This document shows positions 51,942 to 60,997 of a stretch of DNA of 64,000 nucleotides, one piece after another. The DNA is from Vibrio vulnificus NBRC 15645 = ATCC 27562. Lineage in GTDB: Bacteria > Pseudomonadota > Gammaproteobacteria > Enterobacterales > Vibrionaceae. Every line of letters starts with the position of its first letter. The stretch's first letter is position 1. The notes beneath the pieces are model-generated. The model was not told where the DNA came from and did not search any database. It worked only from the letters and a program-made list of their open reading frames with translations. Location: the NCBI RefSeq assembly GCF_002224265.1, contig NZ_CP012882.1, forward strand, positions 558,001-622,000. The letters run 5' to 3'. A program made the position numbers and the translations under genes.

Positions 51942-53939
51942 TTAACGCCTCATCAGATAAAGGAAGTAGCCACCTCCAATCAAAGAGGCCAAGAGACCAG
52001 CGGGGAATTGCCATGGGAACCAAAGGGTTCGCCCAATCCAGTCCGCCGAGACCATAATGGTCGCCCCCAATAGTGCTGCGGTGAGCATCTGTGGTCTTGC
52101 TTGGTATTGATGCAGTGAGCGCGCCATATGCGGAGCCAATAGGCCAACAAAGCTTAGTGGGCCAATCACAATGGTGCACAACGTGGTGAGTGCGGCCACC
52201 AGTAGTAACAGCACCAACCTGACCAGCGTGGCATTCATGCCGATGCTGTTGGCGGTGATTTCTCCTAGGCCGATTAACGCTATCCAGCGGCTTAGTGACA
52301 AGGCGATGCCACCCACCAAAGCTACGCCAATGGCGAGCAACACAACGTCACTGCTGGCCACTAAGTAGGTGGAACCCGACAACCAAGTGAGCAGAGCGGA
52401 GGCATTGTCGTGTCCTGAGCTCATGGCGACTCTGAGCAGGGCATCCAAACCGGCGCTTAAGGCAATGCCGGTCAACAAGGTTTGTGTCGGAGCGAAGTGA
52501 TGCTTTCTCCCCATGAACCACACCACTGCTGCCACCGAGACCGCACCCAGCGTACCCAACAACATTTGCTGCTCTCTACCCACGGCAATACCAAATAGCG
52601 AACCGAGTACAAGGGCGAGCGCCGCGCCAGAGCTGATTCCCAATACTTCTGGGCTAGCCATGGGGTTGCCGGAGATGCGCTGGATAATGGTGCCAGCAAA
52701 GGCCAGCCCTATCCCGGCGATCAGCGCAACCAGCAGACGTGGTGCACGCAGCTCAAAGAGCGATTGAGTGAGGCCAAAGCTCCAGCCAAATTGGTTTTTA
52801 CCCAACAAGAGCGCGAATAGAGAAACGATGGAAAGCACCAATGCCAGCGCGGTTAGCACGTATCGAGCGTTAACCCGTTTATAGTGTTCGATGTGTTCAG
52901 AGCGTGCTTTCAGATCGGACTGGAGTTTACTTCGTTGCAACAGCCACAACAAAAATGGTGCACCGATTAAGGCCGTCATGGCGCCGGTAGGTAGCAGTTC
53001 ACCCCCCACACCAGAGAAAGGTTGGATCAGCAAATCGACGATAAGCAGAATCGCGCTGCCAATCACGCCGCTGGTAAGAATTTGCTTCGCCAGCGTTCGA
53101 GCGCCGAGCATTCTCGCTATTGCGGGCGCAACGATGCCGACAAACCCTATCAAACCGACTTCGCTGACCACCGCAGCAGTAATGAAGATGGCGAATGATA
53201 AGCACAACAGTTTAATTTGCTTGATGTTAACGCCTAACGAAGTGGCGACATGGTCACCAAACTGCAGTGCAGACAATGGCCGTTGCAGCAGTAAAAGCAA
53301 CATCGTCGGGATCAAAACCAAAGGCAACAGCATTTGCGTGCTCGACCAGTCGTTTTGGTTGAGCACACCCGCTCCCCACACAAAAATGCTGGTCAGGCGC
53401 TGCTCATTGAGCATCAAGAGCATGGTGTTGAGTGAGCCCAAAAACAGACTCACCACCATGCCCGCAAGCACCATGTGTAAGGGCGAAAACCCTCTAGCCG
53501 CGCTCAAGACAAACACCAGCCCAGTGGCTAGGCAACCGCCGATAAACGCGGGTACAAAACCAGGTATCGCCAAGTTCGCCGGGAGCAATAAAATTCCCAA
53601 TACCATCCCCAGTTCAGCGCCCGCCGCGACGCCTAATGTGGTTGGTGAGGCAATCGGGTTACGTAACACAAATTGCATCACACACCCAGCCACCGCCAAA
53701 GCAAACCCGCAAATAATGGCAACGCTCAGCCTCGGCAAATAGGTTAAATGCGTAATGAGATGCTGATAATTCGACGCATCAAAATGGAAGAGAGTGTTCC
53801 AAATCAGGCCAATACCTTGGGAATAGGGTGCGGTGAGTTGCAGCAGTAAACCAATAAGTAAAACCGCCGCGCTCAATAACGCTGCGGTTTTAAAAGGAAA
53901 TCGCCCTTTGGCCGGGGCTGTGATGTTTAAGGTATTCAT
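51942..53939 (-). CDS. vatB: Ferric-siderophore ABC transporter permease, FhuB-like (double length)
   Basis: The 665-residue protein consists of two FecCD-type permease halves, each with about ten helices (half 1 about 15-335, half 2 about 350-665). Repeated marks include NPIASPTTLGVAAGAELGMV in half 1 and NPMASPEVLGISSGAALALV in half 2, and GLIGFVGIVAPAIARMLGAR / GPLSFVGLLAPHMARSLHQY. This is the FhuB architecture for hydroxamate siderophores. It overlaps vatD by 4 nt (ATGA). Confidence 0.92.
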   Translation of the reverse strand: MNTLNITAPAKGRFPFKTAALLSAAVLLIGLLLQLTAPYSQGIGLIWNTLFHFDASNYQHLITHLTYLPRLSVAIICGFALAVAGCVMQFVLRNPIASPTTLGVAAGAELGMVLGILLLPANLAIPGFVPAFIGGCLATGLVFVLSAARGFSPLHMVLAGMVVSLFLGSLNTMLLMLNEQRLTSIFVWGAGVLNQNDWSSTQMLLPLVLIPTMLLLLLQRPLSALQFGDHVATSLGVNIKQIKLLCLSFAIFITAAVVSEVGLIGFVGIVAPAIARMLGARTLAKQILTSGVIGSAILLIVDLLIQPFSGVGGELLPTGAMTALIGAPFLLWLLQRSKLQSDLKARSEHIEHYKRVNARYVLTALALVLSIVSLFALLLGKNQFGWSFGLTQSLFELRAPRLLVALIAGIGLAFAGTIIQRISGNPMASPEVLGISSGAALALVLGSLFGIAVGREQQMLLGTLGAVSVAAVVWFMGRKHHFAPTQTLLTGIALSAGLDALLRVAMSSGHDNASALLTWLSGSTYLVASSDVVLLAIGVALVGGIALSLSRWIALIGLGEITANSIGMNATLVRLVLLLLVAALTTLCTIVIGPLSFVGLLAPHMARSLHQYQARPQMLTAALLGATIMVSADWIGRTLWFPWQFPAGLLASLIGGGYFLYLMRR

Positions 53940-54832
53940 TTTGGCTGGGTGAGTTGTCCAGTCATGTGATCACTCAATCGTTGCGCGGCCAGCAATCCAC
54001 CAAAGGTCCAAATGGCAGGAAGTTCGTAAACAGAATCGGTGCGGCTAAATTCCATGGCTTGCCAAAGCGGAGACTGCGTCAGCTGCTGGCGTTCTTCCTG
54101 GCTCAAAGGGCCAAAAATCATCACATTTGCTTTTTGATGTTCCGCCAGTTTTTCTGTTCCGGTGGTGGTGAAACCCCAAAGATTGGTGGGTTCCTGCCAA
54201 TCGTTTTTGAGCCCCATCGCATTGAGGGTGTCTTGAGCCAAAGAGCCTTCACTGTGAATACGCAGGGTTTTGTTGTTAATAAAACGAGCAAACAGCAAGG
54301 GCTTGTCGGCTTTTCCGGCTGAGGTGATTTTTGCCCCGTTGGCCGCAAGACGCTGGTCAGTTTGCGCAATCACTTGCTCCGCTTGCTGCTCTTTATCGAA
54401 CAGCTTGCCGAGTGAGCGAGTAATGCGTTTGGCCGATTCCAACGGTTGCTTTTCTTCGCTGTAGACGCTGTAAACCAGAACCGGCGCAATCTTACTGAGT
54501 GGCTCATAAGCGGCCGCGAGATGCTTGCTGATTAAGATCACATCGGGCTGGATGTTGCTCAGTAGCTCTAAGTTAGGCTCTCGGCGTGAACCGACATCAA
54601 TCGCATCGGCGTTTAGATGGGGTTCGGCCACCCATTGTTGGTAGCCGCTAATGTTTGCCACGCCTTCAAGTTCAACGCCTAAGCTGAGTACGGTTTCGGT
54701 GAGCACCCAATCGAGTGCCACCACTTTCTTTGGCGTGGTTTCAAAAGAAGCGGTGCCCATTTCATGGGGGATGTCGAGAGCATAGCTGTTGAATGCCAAG
54801 GCTGCAGAGAGCATCAAGATGATTTTTTTCAC
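53936..54832 (-). CDS. vatD: Periplasmic siderophore-binding protein, FhuD-like
   Basis: This starts at GTG 54832 with AAGGAATC before it. The 298-residue protein has a signal peptide (cut near SYA-L) and the helical-backbone binding fold: VVALDWVLTETVLSLGVELE, GSRREPNLELLSNIQPDVIL and LPAIWTFGGLLAAQRLSDHM. It delivers ferric siderophore to the inner-membrane complex. It lies 17 nt after vatC and overlaps vatB. Confidence 0.9.
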   Translation of the reverse strand: MKKIILMLSAALAFNSYALDIPHEMGTASFETTPKKVVALDWVLTETVLSLGVELEGVANISGYQQWVAEPHLNADAIDVGSRREPNLELLSNIQPDVILISKHLAAAYEPLSKIAPVLVYSVYSEEKQPLESAKRITRSLGKLFDKEQQAEQVIAQTDQRLAANGAKITSAGKADKPLLFARFINNKTLRIHSEGSLAQDTLNAMGLKNDWQEPTNLWGFTTTGTEKLAEHQKANVMIFGPLSQEERQQLTQSPLWQAMEFSRTDSVYELPAIWTFGGLLAAQRLSDHMTGQLTQPK

Positions 54833-54849
54833 AACAGATTCCTTCTGAT

Positions 54850-55617
54850 TTAAGGGATGTAACTGATCGGTTTGCCCGTTTTGGGGTGAGCGAATAACGC
54901 GAGCTCCATACCATAGATTTTCATCAATGTTTCTGGCGTCATTAACGCTTGAGGGGCGCCTTCTGCAATCACTTTTCCGGAGTGGAGAGCAACAAGGTGA
55001 TCGCTAAACTTGGCCGCCATATTGACGTCGTGTAGCACCATGATCACGGTTAAGCCCATGGATTGATTGAGCTCGCGGATCAACGCTAACAGCTCATGTT
55101 GATGCGCCACATCCAAGGCGGAAGTCGGTTCGTCGAGCAAAATGCACTGGCTTTGTTGTGCGAGCAGCATCGCGACCCAAGCGCGTTGTCGTTCCCCGCC
55201 GGACAAGGTGGCAACGAAGCGTTGAGCAAACGCCGTTAAGCCCACTTTTTCAATGGCTTCATCGACAATCGCATAGTCTTCTTTGCCATAACGACCAAAG
55301 GCCCCTTTCCACGGATAGCGCCCAAAGCAGACCAGCTCACGAACCGTCACTCCGTCTGTGATGGGGGGATGTTGGGGAAGGTAGGCCACTTGATGGGCAA
55401 ACGCTAAGCTGGTGAGCGAAGCGATTGGCTGTTGGTTAAACAGAACTTGCCCCTGCGTTGGCGCGTTTTGCCGACTCAGCAATTTAATTAAGGTCGATTT
55501 ACCACACCCATTGTGACCAAGCAGTGTAGTGACTTTCCCCGATGCAAACGTGAGATTGGTCGGAGAGAGGATCACCTTATCGTCGATTTCGAACGACGCA
55601 TCGACAAGTTGATACAT
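54850..55617 (-). CDS. vatC: Ferric-siderophore ABC transporter ATPase, FhuC-like
   Basis: The 255-residue ATPase has Walker A GHNGCGKST, the signature LSGGERQRAW, Walker B ILLDEPTSALD and the switch His in VLHDVNMAAKF. It powers uptake by vatB/vatD. It is the first gene of vatCDB, with a Fur-like box 58-76 nt upstream. Confidence 0.94.
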   Translation of the reverse strand: MYQLVDASFEIDDKVILSPTNLTFASGKVTTLLGHNGCGKSTLIKLLSRQNAPTQGQVLFNQQPIASLTSLAFAHQVAYLPQHPPITDGVTVRELVCFGRYPWKGAFGRYGKEDYAIVDEAIEKVGLTAFAQRFVATLSGGERQRAWVAMLLAQQSQCILLDEPTSALDVAHQHELLALIRELNQSMGLTVIMVLHDVNMAAKFSDHLVALHSGKVIAEGAPQALMTPETLMKIYGMELALFAHPKTGKPISYIP

Positions 55618-55674
55618 AAGCGAAATAGGAAGTTAGTTATTGGCTACGAGCCGTTCACTTTAGCATGTGGAAAT

Positions 55675-55693
55675 TGCAATGAGAATTATTTTC
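55675..55693 (-). promoter_or_regulatory. Fur-box-like site upstream of vatC
   Basis: The stretch with AATGAGAATTATTTTC at 55678-55693 matches 13 of 19 positions of the GATAATGATAATCATTATC consensus by eye. It stands just before vatCDB. Confidence 0.6.
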
Positions 55694-55756
55694 ACAATCA
55701 ATCTCTCTATCATTGGATATGTAACGCACCGTTGATGCGGATGATCGCGCTTCACG

Positions 55757-56491
55757 TTATTCGCGTTTGTTATCTGGATGTCTCGGGCAGTCACGACACA
55801 GCTTTCGCCCTTGGCATTTGTAGACTAAACAGCAACTGGTGCGCACCAAGCAAAGCTGTCGTGATGTTTCATCGTAGCGAAGAGAGTGGATAAGCTTTTC
55901 AGGCAACTGGCAGGCTGCAAGCCACAGCCGCGCGTGTTCAAGGAAATAGTCGCCCGAAAGGGCGGGATAAAACTGGCTAAGTTTCACCAAACAGCCGAAT
56001 ACGCCATCCGCAAACAAGTGTTGGGTAAAACCGGGGCGGATGCGGGTCCAGAGACTCATCTCCTGGCGGAAGTAGTCGAAGAGCGCGCAGAGTTCTTTGC
56101 CTGCATGGGCAATCAATTCTTGCTCGCTGCCTTGACGATATTCATGGTCGTCAAATTGATAGCCACTGACGAACCGTGGTTGAACGTGTTGGCCTATGGA
56201 TGAAAGCTTTGGCAACCCTTGGCAAGAGTAGATGGCAATAAACGCCACATACAGCGGTTGCCAGCAGAGCAGCGTCCAAGTGCGCGTCAGCCAATAGGCC
56301 GCCCCAGCTTCGGGATGCGCGAGTTTGAGGCTTTCATACAGCGCGCGGATAGGCTCGGAACTCGCGTGATCGATATGGATAAACCCATGCTCGGCGCAGA
56401 CTTCTGGCGGCGGTTTGATCGCGCCATGCAGATAAGGGGTGACGTGTTGTGAGTGTTCGAACAGATGCTCAAAAAACGAATGGCCACTCAT
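55757..56491 (-). CDS. fhuF: Siderophore-iron reductase FhuF
   Basis: The 244-residue protein ends with the FhuF [2Fe-2S] cysteine pattern CC-x10-C-x2-C (TSCCLVYKCQGRKLCRDCPR). The N-terminal part (PLYVAFIAIYSCQGLPKL, SLWTRIRPGFTQHLF) also fits. It removes iron from imported hydroxamate siderophores in the cytoplasm by reduction. It lies 139 nt upstream of vatC on the same strand, with its own Fur-like site. Confidence 0.92.
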   Translation of the reverse strand: MSGHSFFEHLFEHSQHVTPYLHGAIKPPPEVCAEHGFIHIDHASSEPIRALYESLKLAHPEAGAAYWLTRTWTLLCWQPLYVAFIAIYSCQGLPKLSSIGQHVQPRFVSGYQFDDHEYRQGSEQELIAHAGKELCALFDYFRQEMSLWTRIRPGFTQHLFADGVFGCLVKLSQFYPALSGDYFLEHARLWLAACQLPEKLIHSLRYDETSRQLCLVRTSCCLVYKCQGRKLCRDCPRHPDNKRE

Positions 56492-56549
56492 GTTGTTGTG
56501 CTTATGCCGTGAAAGGGTGAGGCAAGAATAAAGAAACTGTGCCGTTATT

Positions 56550-56568
56550 ACAATTGATTCTCATTTAA
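56550..56568 (-). promoter_or_regulatory. Fur-box-like site upstream of fhuF
   Basis: Read on the minus strand, AAATGAGAATCAATTG lies here, matching 11 of 19 consensus positions by eye, 59-77 nt before the fhuF start. Confidence 0.5.
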
Positions 56569-56617
56569 ATAATTGATTGGGATGTCTGATGCGAAACCGC
56601 CAACCTTTGACGACAAA

Positions 56618-56650
56618 AAAGCGCTAGCCACGCAAGGGGGCTAACGCTTT
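56618..56650 (-). terminator. Terminator of the 125-aa CxxC protein gene
   Basis: AAAGCG-C-TAGCC (56618-56629) pairs with GGCTA-A-CGCTTT (56639-56650), with opposed single bases. On the minus strand TTTTTT follows. Confidence 0.8.
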
Positions 56651-56694
56651 CAATCAAACTGAGCACGATGAACCATCATGCACTGCGTGTTGAG

Positions 56695-57072
56695 TTATTC
56701 GTCAATTTCGCAATCGGTGCAGCTTTGCAGTGCGATTTCGTGTTCGAAAACCACCATCTCTTTGCCATCGGCGAGTAGCTCAGCGATTTCATCCGCGACT
56801 TCTTGCTCGTCTTCTGCTTCCACTTGGTCTGCCAGTTCTTCGTCTGAATAGCCGTAGAAGTTCAGCAATAAGTAGTCACGCGCTTCTTCTTTTGTGCACG
56901 TTACGTTCACAGAAAGATCCGCTTCAACGTTTTCTTGCGCGATGATTTCAGCCATTTGAGCAATAACATCTTCTTTCATTGCTGCCGTTAACCAACCCAG
57001 ATCCGTGCTTACTGTGGTCTTTTTGCAGTCAAAACAAGGAAGTTGATGAAAGTAGTATTGAAAATCAGTCAT
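56695..57072 (-). CDS. Hypothetical acidic protein with CxxC at both ends
   Basis: The 125-residue protein begins MTDFQYYFHQLPCFDCKKTT and ends LQSCTDCEIDE, so one CxxC pair lies near each end and could join in a metal site. The middle is strongly acidic (DEELADQVEAEDEQEVADEI). A central block VNVTCTKEEARDYLLLNFYG may be the folded core. The family was not recognised. It is a single gene with its own terminator. Confidence 0.7.
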   Translation of the reverse strand: MTDFQYYFHQLPCFDCKKTTVSTDLGWLTAAMKEDVIAQMAEIIAQENVEADLSVNVTCTKEEARDYLLLNFYGYSDEELADQVEAEDEQEVADEIAELLADGKEMVVFEHEIALQSCTDCEIDE

Positions 57073-57383
57073 AGGTCATTTCTTCTTTGAGTGTTGATAG
57101 CAAGATTATGCGTGTTTTTTGACAAATTACTATCTCAATCAATGTGGGCGGGGATATTACCGATGTCGATCGGCCAAGCTGAATGTTGCTACTGCGTCCA
57201 TAACTTGCTTTTTTATCCGAAGTTACAATGAATTTCGTAATTTTTCTGCATAAGTTTTTGTCAATTCCCTCTGACATAGCAATACCAAATCTGACAATGT
57301 CCAGACATTAAAGCCGATATGATTCCTGCAACTTTGTGTATGAGGTGTAGTCATTCGACTACCTAATAATGGCTGGAATCATA
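57073..57383. other. Intergenic region before the efflux operon
   Basis: This divergent spacer of about 310 nt contains CTGACA twice (57271 and 57291), CAGACA at 57302, and the palindrome AATGTC-CA-GACATT (57296-57309), all just before the efflux operon. A regulator could bind here, but none is encoded nearby and no known motif was matched. Confidence 0.4.
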
Positions 57384-58520
57384 ATGACGAAACGTTGGCT
57401 TGTCTCTGCTGTGAGCGTAGCGCTGCTCGGCGGTGGTGCGTATTTCTATCTGCAATCTTCGGCGGAGCCGGACGCTTTTCCCACGCTTGTGGTGACAACG
57501 GGCACCATTGAAAAACAGGCGGTGGCGGTCGGCAAAATTGTTCCAGCGCATTCCGTGTCAATTAAGTCGCAAATTGATGGTATCGTCGGGGAAATTTACG
57601 CGAAAGTGGGTGAAAAGGTCACGCAAGGTCAACCGCTGATCAAAGTGCGTCCAAACCCGACCCCTCAAGCCCTAACGGATGCCTCGGCGGCGTTAATGCG
57701 CAGCGAAGCTGATCTCGAATCCGCCAAGCAAAAACTCACCAACCTAGAAAGTTTGGTGAAGCAAAATATCATCCCGAAAAACTACGATGAGTATGTCAGT
57801 GCGCGCTCGACGGTCAAATCCGCCCAAGCGGATGTGCTGCAAAAACGGCAAAATCTCGAACTGATCCGCAGCGGTGAGGCCTCTATTGGTGATGCGCGCT
57901 TAACCTCCACGATCTACGCGCCCATTGATGGCACGGTGCTCAACCAAAAAGTGGAAGTTGGCGAGCCGATCATTTCCACGCAATCGAGTCAGGCCGCGAC
58001 CGAAATGATGTCGTTAGCCGACATGAACAATTTGATCTTTAAAGGCAGCGTCAGTGAGCATGATGCGGCGCAGCTCTCCCCGGGGATGCCCGTTATGCTC
58101 ACCGTTGCTCCCTATCCAGATGTGGCGATTTCTGGTGTGCTCACCAAAGTGGCGATTCAATCAGAGAATCTTAACTCGCCAGAAGGTAATGCCTCTGCCA
58201 AGAGTTTTGATAACGGTTTTGAAGTTGAAGTAGGGCAGCTCAACATTCCAAGCGAAGTCTTGTTGCGCTCGGGGTTCTCGTCAACGGCGAAAATCACGCT
58301 GAAGAAATCTGAAAACGTCTTAACGCTGCCAGAGCGCGCATTGCAGTTTGAAGGCGATGCACCTCATGTGCTGATCCCAGATAGCTCCGAACAAGGTTTC
58401 CACGCGCAGCCTGTGCAGTTGGGGCTCTCTGATGGCATTCACGTTGAAGTGCTGGATGGCGTGGCGTTGGATGAAGAAATCATCGACAACAGCATGATGA
58501 TGGGAGGCGCGCATGGTTAA
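57384..58520 (+). CDS. Periplasmic adaptor (membrane fusion) protein, MacA-like
   Basis: This starts at ATG 57384 (MTKRWLVSAVSVALLGGGAY) with GGAATC before it. The 378-residue protein has an N-terminal membrane anchor, a lipoyl/barrel-sandwich domain (VPAHSVSIKSQIDGIVGEIY), a helical hairpin (about 95-160), and beta-barrel domains (STIYAPIDGTVLNQKVEVGE). It links inner-membrane ABC permeases to the TolC-like channel encoded next. It overlaps that gene by 8 nt. Confidence 0.9.
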   Translation: MTKRWLVSAVSVALLGGGAYFYLQSSAEPDAFPTLVVTTGTIEKQAVAVGKIVPAHSVSIKSQIDGIVGEIYAKVGEKVTQGQPLIKVRPNPTPQALTDASAALMRSEADLESAKQKLTNLESLVKQNIIPKNYDEYVSARSTVKSAQADVLQKRQNLELIRSGEASIGDARLTSTIYAPIDGTVLNQKVEVGEPIISTQSSQAATEMMSLADMNNLIFKGSVSEHDAAQLSPGMPVMLTVAPYPDVAISGVLTKVAIQSENLNSPEGNASAKSFDNGFEVEVGQLNIPSEVLLRSGFSSTAKITLKKSENVLTLPERALQFEGDAPHVLIPDSSEQGFHAQPVQLGLSDGIHVEVLDGVALDEEIIDNSMMMGGAHG

Positions 58521-59784
58521 CAAGCAACTATCGAAAATCGGCTTGGCCGTGCTGGCGGCGACGCTGAGTGTACCCAGCCATGCCATCTCCATTGAGCAAG
58601 CCTGGCAGCAAGCTAAGCAAAACGATCCGAATTACGAAAAAGCCAAGATTGGCGTGCAACTGGGCCAAGCGGGCGTGGACAGCAGCCGCAGTGCGTTGTT
58701 GCCGGATCTCAGCGCCAGCGCCTCACTCAATTGGAGTGAATCGGCTAACAGCTCCAACAGTTATGGTGCAACCTTATCGCAAACCATTTGGGACAGCAGT
58801 TTGTGGTCGAGCTTAGATCAAGCAAAAGCCAACTACCTGAAATCGGAGCTGGAATTGTCTCAAGCGCACAATGAACTCGCGCAGAAACTGCTCGCTGCCT
58901 ATTTGGATCTCGCCAGTGCGCAAGGCGACTTGGTGTTGGCGCAAACCAAGCTGGATGAGGGCAACAAACTGTTGCAAATCATCGAGAAGCGCTATCAAGC
59001 GGGTAAGGTCAAATCGGTGGACGTGGAAGAGATGCGCGCGACGCAAGTCTCTGAGCAAGCGACGATTCTCAATGCCCAAGCGGATCTTGAAGTGAAAAGA
59101 GCGGAACTGGCGGCACTGATCAACCAAGTGCCAGAGAGCGTGGATCAAATTCGCACCGACACTCTGATTCAACCGCCGATGCTGGTGACCTCTCAGGCGC
59201 AGTGGCTCAAGTTAGCCAAAGACAGTAGCCCAGAGCTGCTGGTGGCGGCGCAAATGGTCAAAGCCAGTGAGTTCGCAAAGCAGTCCGCCAAAGGGGGCTA
59301 TTACCCGACCCTCAGAGGCAGTGTGGGTTACAGCGATGGTGATCAACGCTCCAACGGCGAGTTTAATGCGGGCCTGACGTTGAGTGTGCCGATTGATCTC
59401 AACGGCTCGGTGAGGAGCAAAGTTGATGAAGCGTCGTTGAACATATTGAGCGCCAAACAAGAGATGCGCCGAGTCGAAATCGACATCCAAAAGCGCGTGA
59501 TTCAGCAATTTACTCAGGTTGAGATCAACTGGAACCAAGTGTTGATTGCCAACGAGCTGGTGGCCTCTCGCGGTAACGTATTGGCCAGCAAAGAGAAACT
59601 CTATGATGCAGGTTTGTTGGAAGTCTCCGATGTGATCAGCGCGCACAATAGCTTGTTTGAGGCTAAACACAGCCTGCAAACCAATTTGTACAACTACTGG
59701 CGCCAGCGAATCGCGTTGCTGCAAACCGCGGGTAAGCTCGATGACGATATCATGGCCCTCATCTCCCGAGCTTTTCATTCATGA
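58513..59784 (+). CDS. TolC-family outer-membrane efflux protein
   Basis: The 423-residue protein has a signal peptide (cut near SHA-I) and two similar halves with long coiled helices (AQKLLAAYLDLASAQGDLVL; EIDIQKRVIQQFTQVEINWN) and QAGKVKSVDVEEMRATQVSE. This is the trimeric export channel fold. GGGAGG precedes the start. It overlaps the permease gene by 4 nt. Confidence 0.92.
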   Translation: MVNKQLSKIGLAVLAATLSVPSHAISIEQAWQQAKQNDPNYEKAKIGVQLGQAGVDSSRSALLPDLSASASLNWSESANSSNSYGATLSQTIWDSSLWSSLDQAKANYLKSELELSQAHNELAQKLLAAYLDLASAQGDLVLAQTKLDEGNKLLQIIEKRYQAGKVKSVDVEEMRATQVSEQATILNAQADLEVKRAELAALINQVPESVDQIRTDTLIQPPMLVTSQAQWLKLAKDSSPELLVAAQMVKASEFAKQSAKGGYYPTLRGSVGYSDGDQRSNGEFNAGLTLSVPIDLNGSVRSKVDEASLNILSAKQEMRRVEIDIQKRVIQQFTQVEINWNQVLIANELVASRGNVLASKEKLYDAGLLEVSDVISAHNSLFEAKHSLQTNLYNYWRQRIALLQTAGKLDDDIMALISRAFHS

Positions 59785-60995
59785 GCGCGTTATTGCAACA
59801 AACATGGCAAACGTTGATGGCGCACCGCATGAAAAGCGTGTTGGCCATGATTGCCATTGCTTGGGGGGTGATCTCCGTGGTGGTGCTGATCGCCCTCGGT
59901 GAGGGATTTTATCGTCACCAAACTCAGCAGTTGTCGTTTTTGGTGAACAACGTGCAAGTCGCTTTTCCATCCAGCACCAGCAAGCCGTGGCATGGCCTTC
60001 CTTCGCGACGCCAAGTTCAGCTCTCGCAAGATCACGTCGATATGATCACACAATCGGGCTTTGTGAAAGCGGCCTCAAGTGTGTACGCCAAATCGGACGC
60101 CAGAGTCACCAATCAGCGCGGGCAAAACTTGATGAGTAACGTCAGCGGGATAGATTCCTCTTACTTGTCTCTATTGCAACTCAAATTGATGCCCGGCTCT
60201 CGCTATTTGTCGCCCAGCGATATTCGCAACCATAGCCGTGTGGCAGTGCTGGGGAATCAAATCGCGCAAATGGGAGGAATCCAAATCGGTGACACGCTCA
60301 ACGTGAATGGCATTCCTTTTTTGATCATTGGCATCACCGCCAGTGAGGATATGGGCATTTCATTTGGTGAAAGCCGCAGTGTACTTATTCCGCAAACCAC
60401 CTTCCGCGATTTGTGGAATGCCAAACCGGAGATGATCATGCTCAAGCCGATGGATGGCATGGATGGCGCGTCATTTCGACAAGCGATTGTTCAATTTTAC
60501 GCTAAGCAACTGCATTTTGACCCGAGCGATAAAGAGGCGATCAACTTGCCCGATTTCAGCGAAGGCGCAGCACTGATCACCGCGATTTTCCGTGGCATTC
60601 AGATCTTCCTTGGTGCAAGTGGTGCCATGACCATGGCGGTGGGCGCCTTGGGAGTGGCCAACATCATGTTCCTTTCAGTGACGGAACGTACGCGAGAAAT
60701 TGGGGTGCGTTTGGCCATTGGCGCGACGCAAAAATCGATACTCAGCCAGTTTATTCTGGAAGGATTGTTCTTAGTGGCGGTGGGGACGGCGCTTGGATTG
60801 CTGGTGGCCTATTTGGTGGTGGGGTTACTGAGATCCATCGCGCTACCTGATTGGTTAGGTTTTCCGGTGATAACGGGCGATTCCATTGTCTGGTCTTTGC
60901 TTGTGACCTTGATTTTGGCGCTGTTGGCGTCGTATTTCCCCGCAAGACGAGCTTCACGCCTCACGCCCGTGATTGCGTTAAGTGCGAGGGCGTAA
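59781..60995 (+). CDS. MacB-like ABC transporter permease, first copy
   Basis: The 404-residue permease has an N-terminal helix (MKSVLAMIAIAWGVISVVVL), a large periplasmic domain of about 230 residues, and three C-terminal helices with the FtsX/MacB signature TERTREIGVRLAIGATQKSI and an end SYFPARRASRLTPVIALSA. There is no fused ATPase domain, unlike MacB proper. It is followed 2 nt later by a second permease of the same family. Confidence 0.92.
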   Translation: MSALLQQTWQTLMAHRMKSVLAMIAIAWGVISVVVLIALGEGFYRHQTQQLSFLVNNVQVAFPSSTSKPWHGLPSRRQVQLSQDHVDMITQSGFVKAASSVYAKSDARVTNQRGQNLMSNVSGIDSSYLSLLQLKLMPGSRYLSPSDIRNHSRVAVLGNQIAQMGGIQIGDTLNVNGIPFLIIGITASEDMGISFGESRSVLIPQTTFRDLWNAKPEMIMLKPMDGMDGASFRQAIVQFYAKQLHFDPSDKEAINLPDFSEGAALITAIFRGIQIFLGASGAMTMAVGALGVANIMFLSVTERTREIGVRLAIGATQKSILSQFILEGLFLVAVGTALGLLVAYLVVGLLRSIALPDWLGFPVITGDSIVWSLLVTLILALLASYFPARRASRLTPVIALSARA

Positions 60996-60997
60996 CC

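Noticed and set aside
52891-53742. 283-codon plus-strand frame inside vatB
   Set aside because: It is an antisense shadow of a double-length permease gene; low-complexity Ser/Thr/Pro composition and no start signal.
59212-59778. 188-codon minus-strand frame inside the TolC-like gene
   Set aside because: Antisense shadow of a well-supported gene; no family match or ribosome-binding site.
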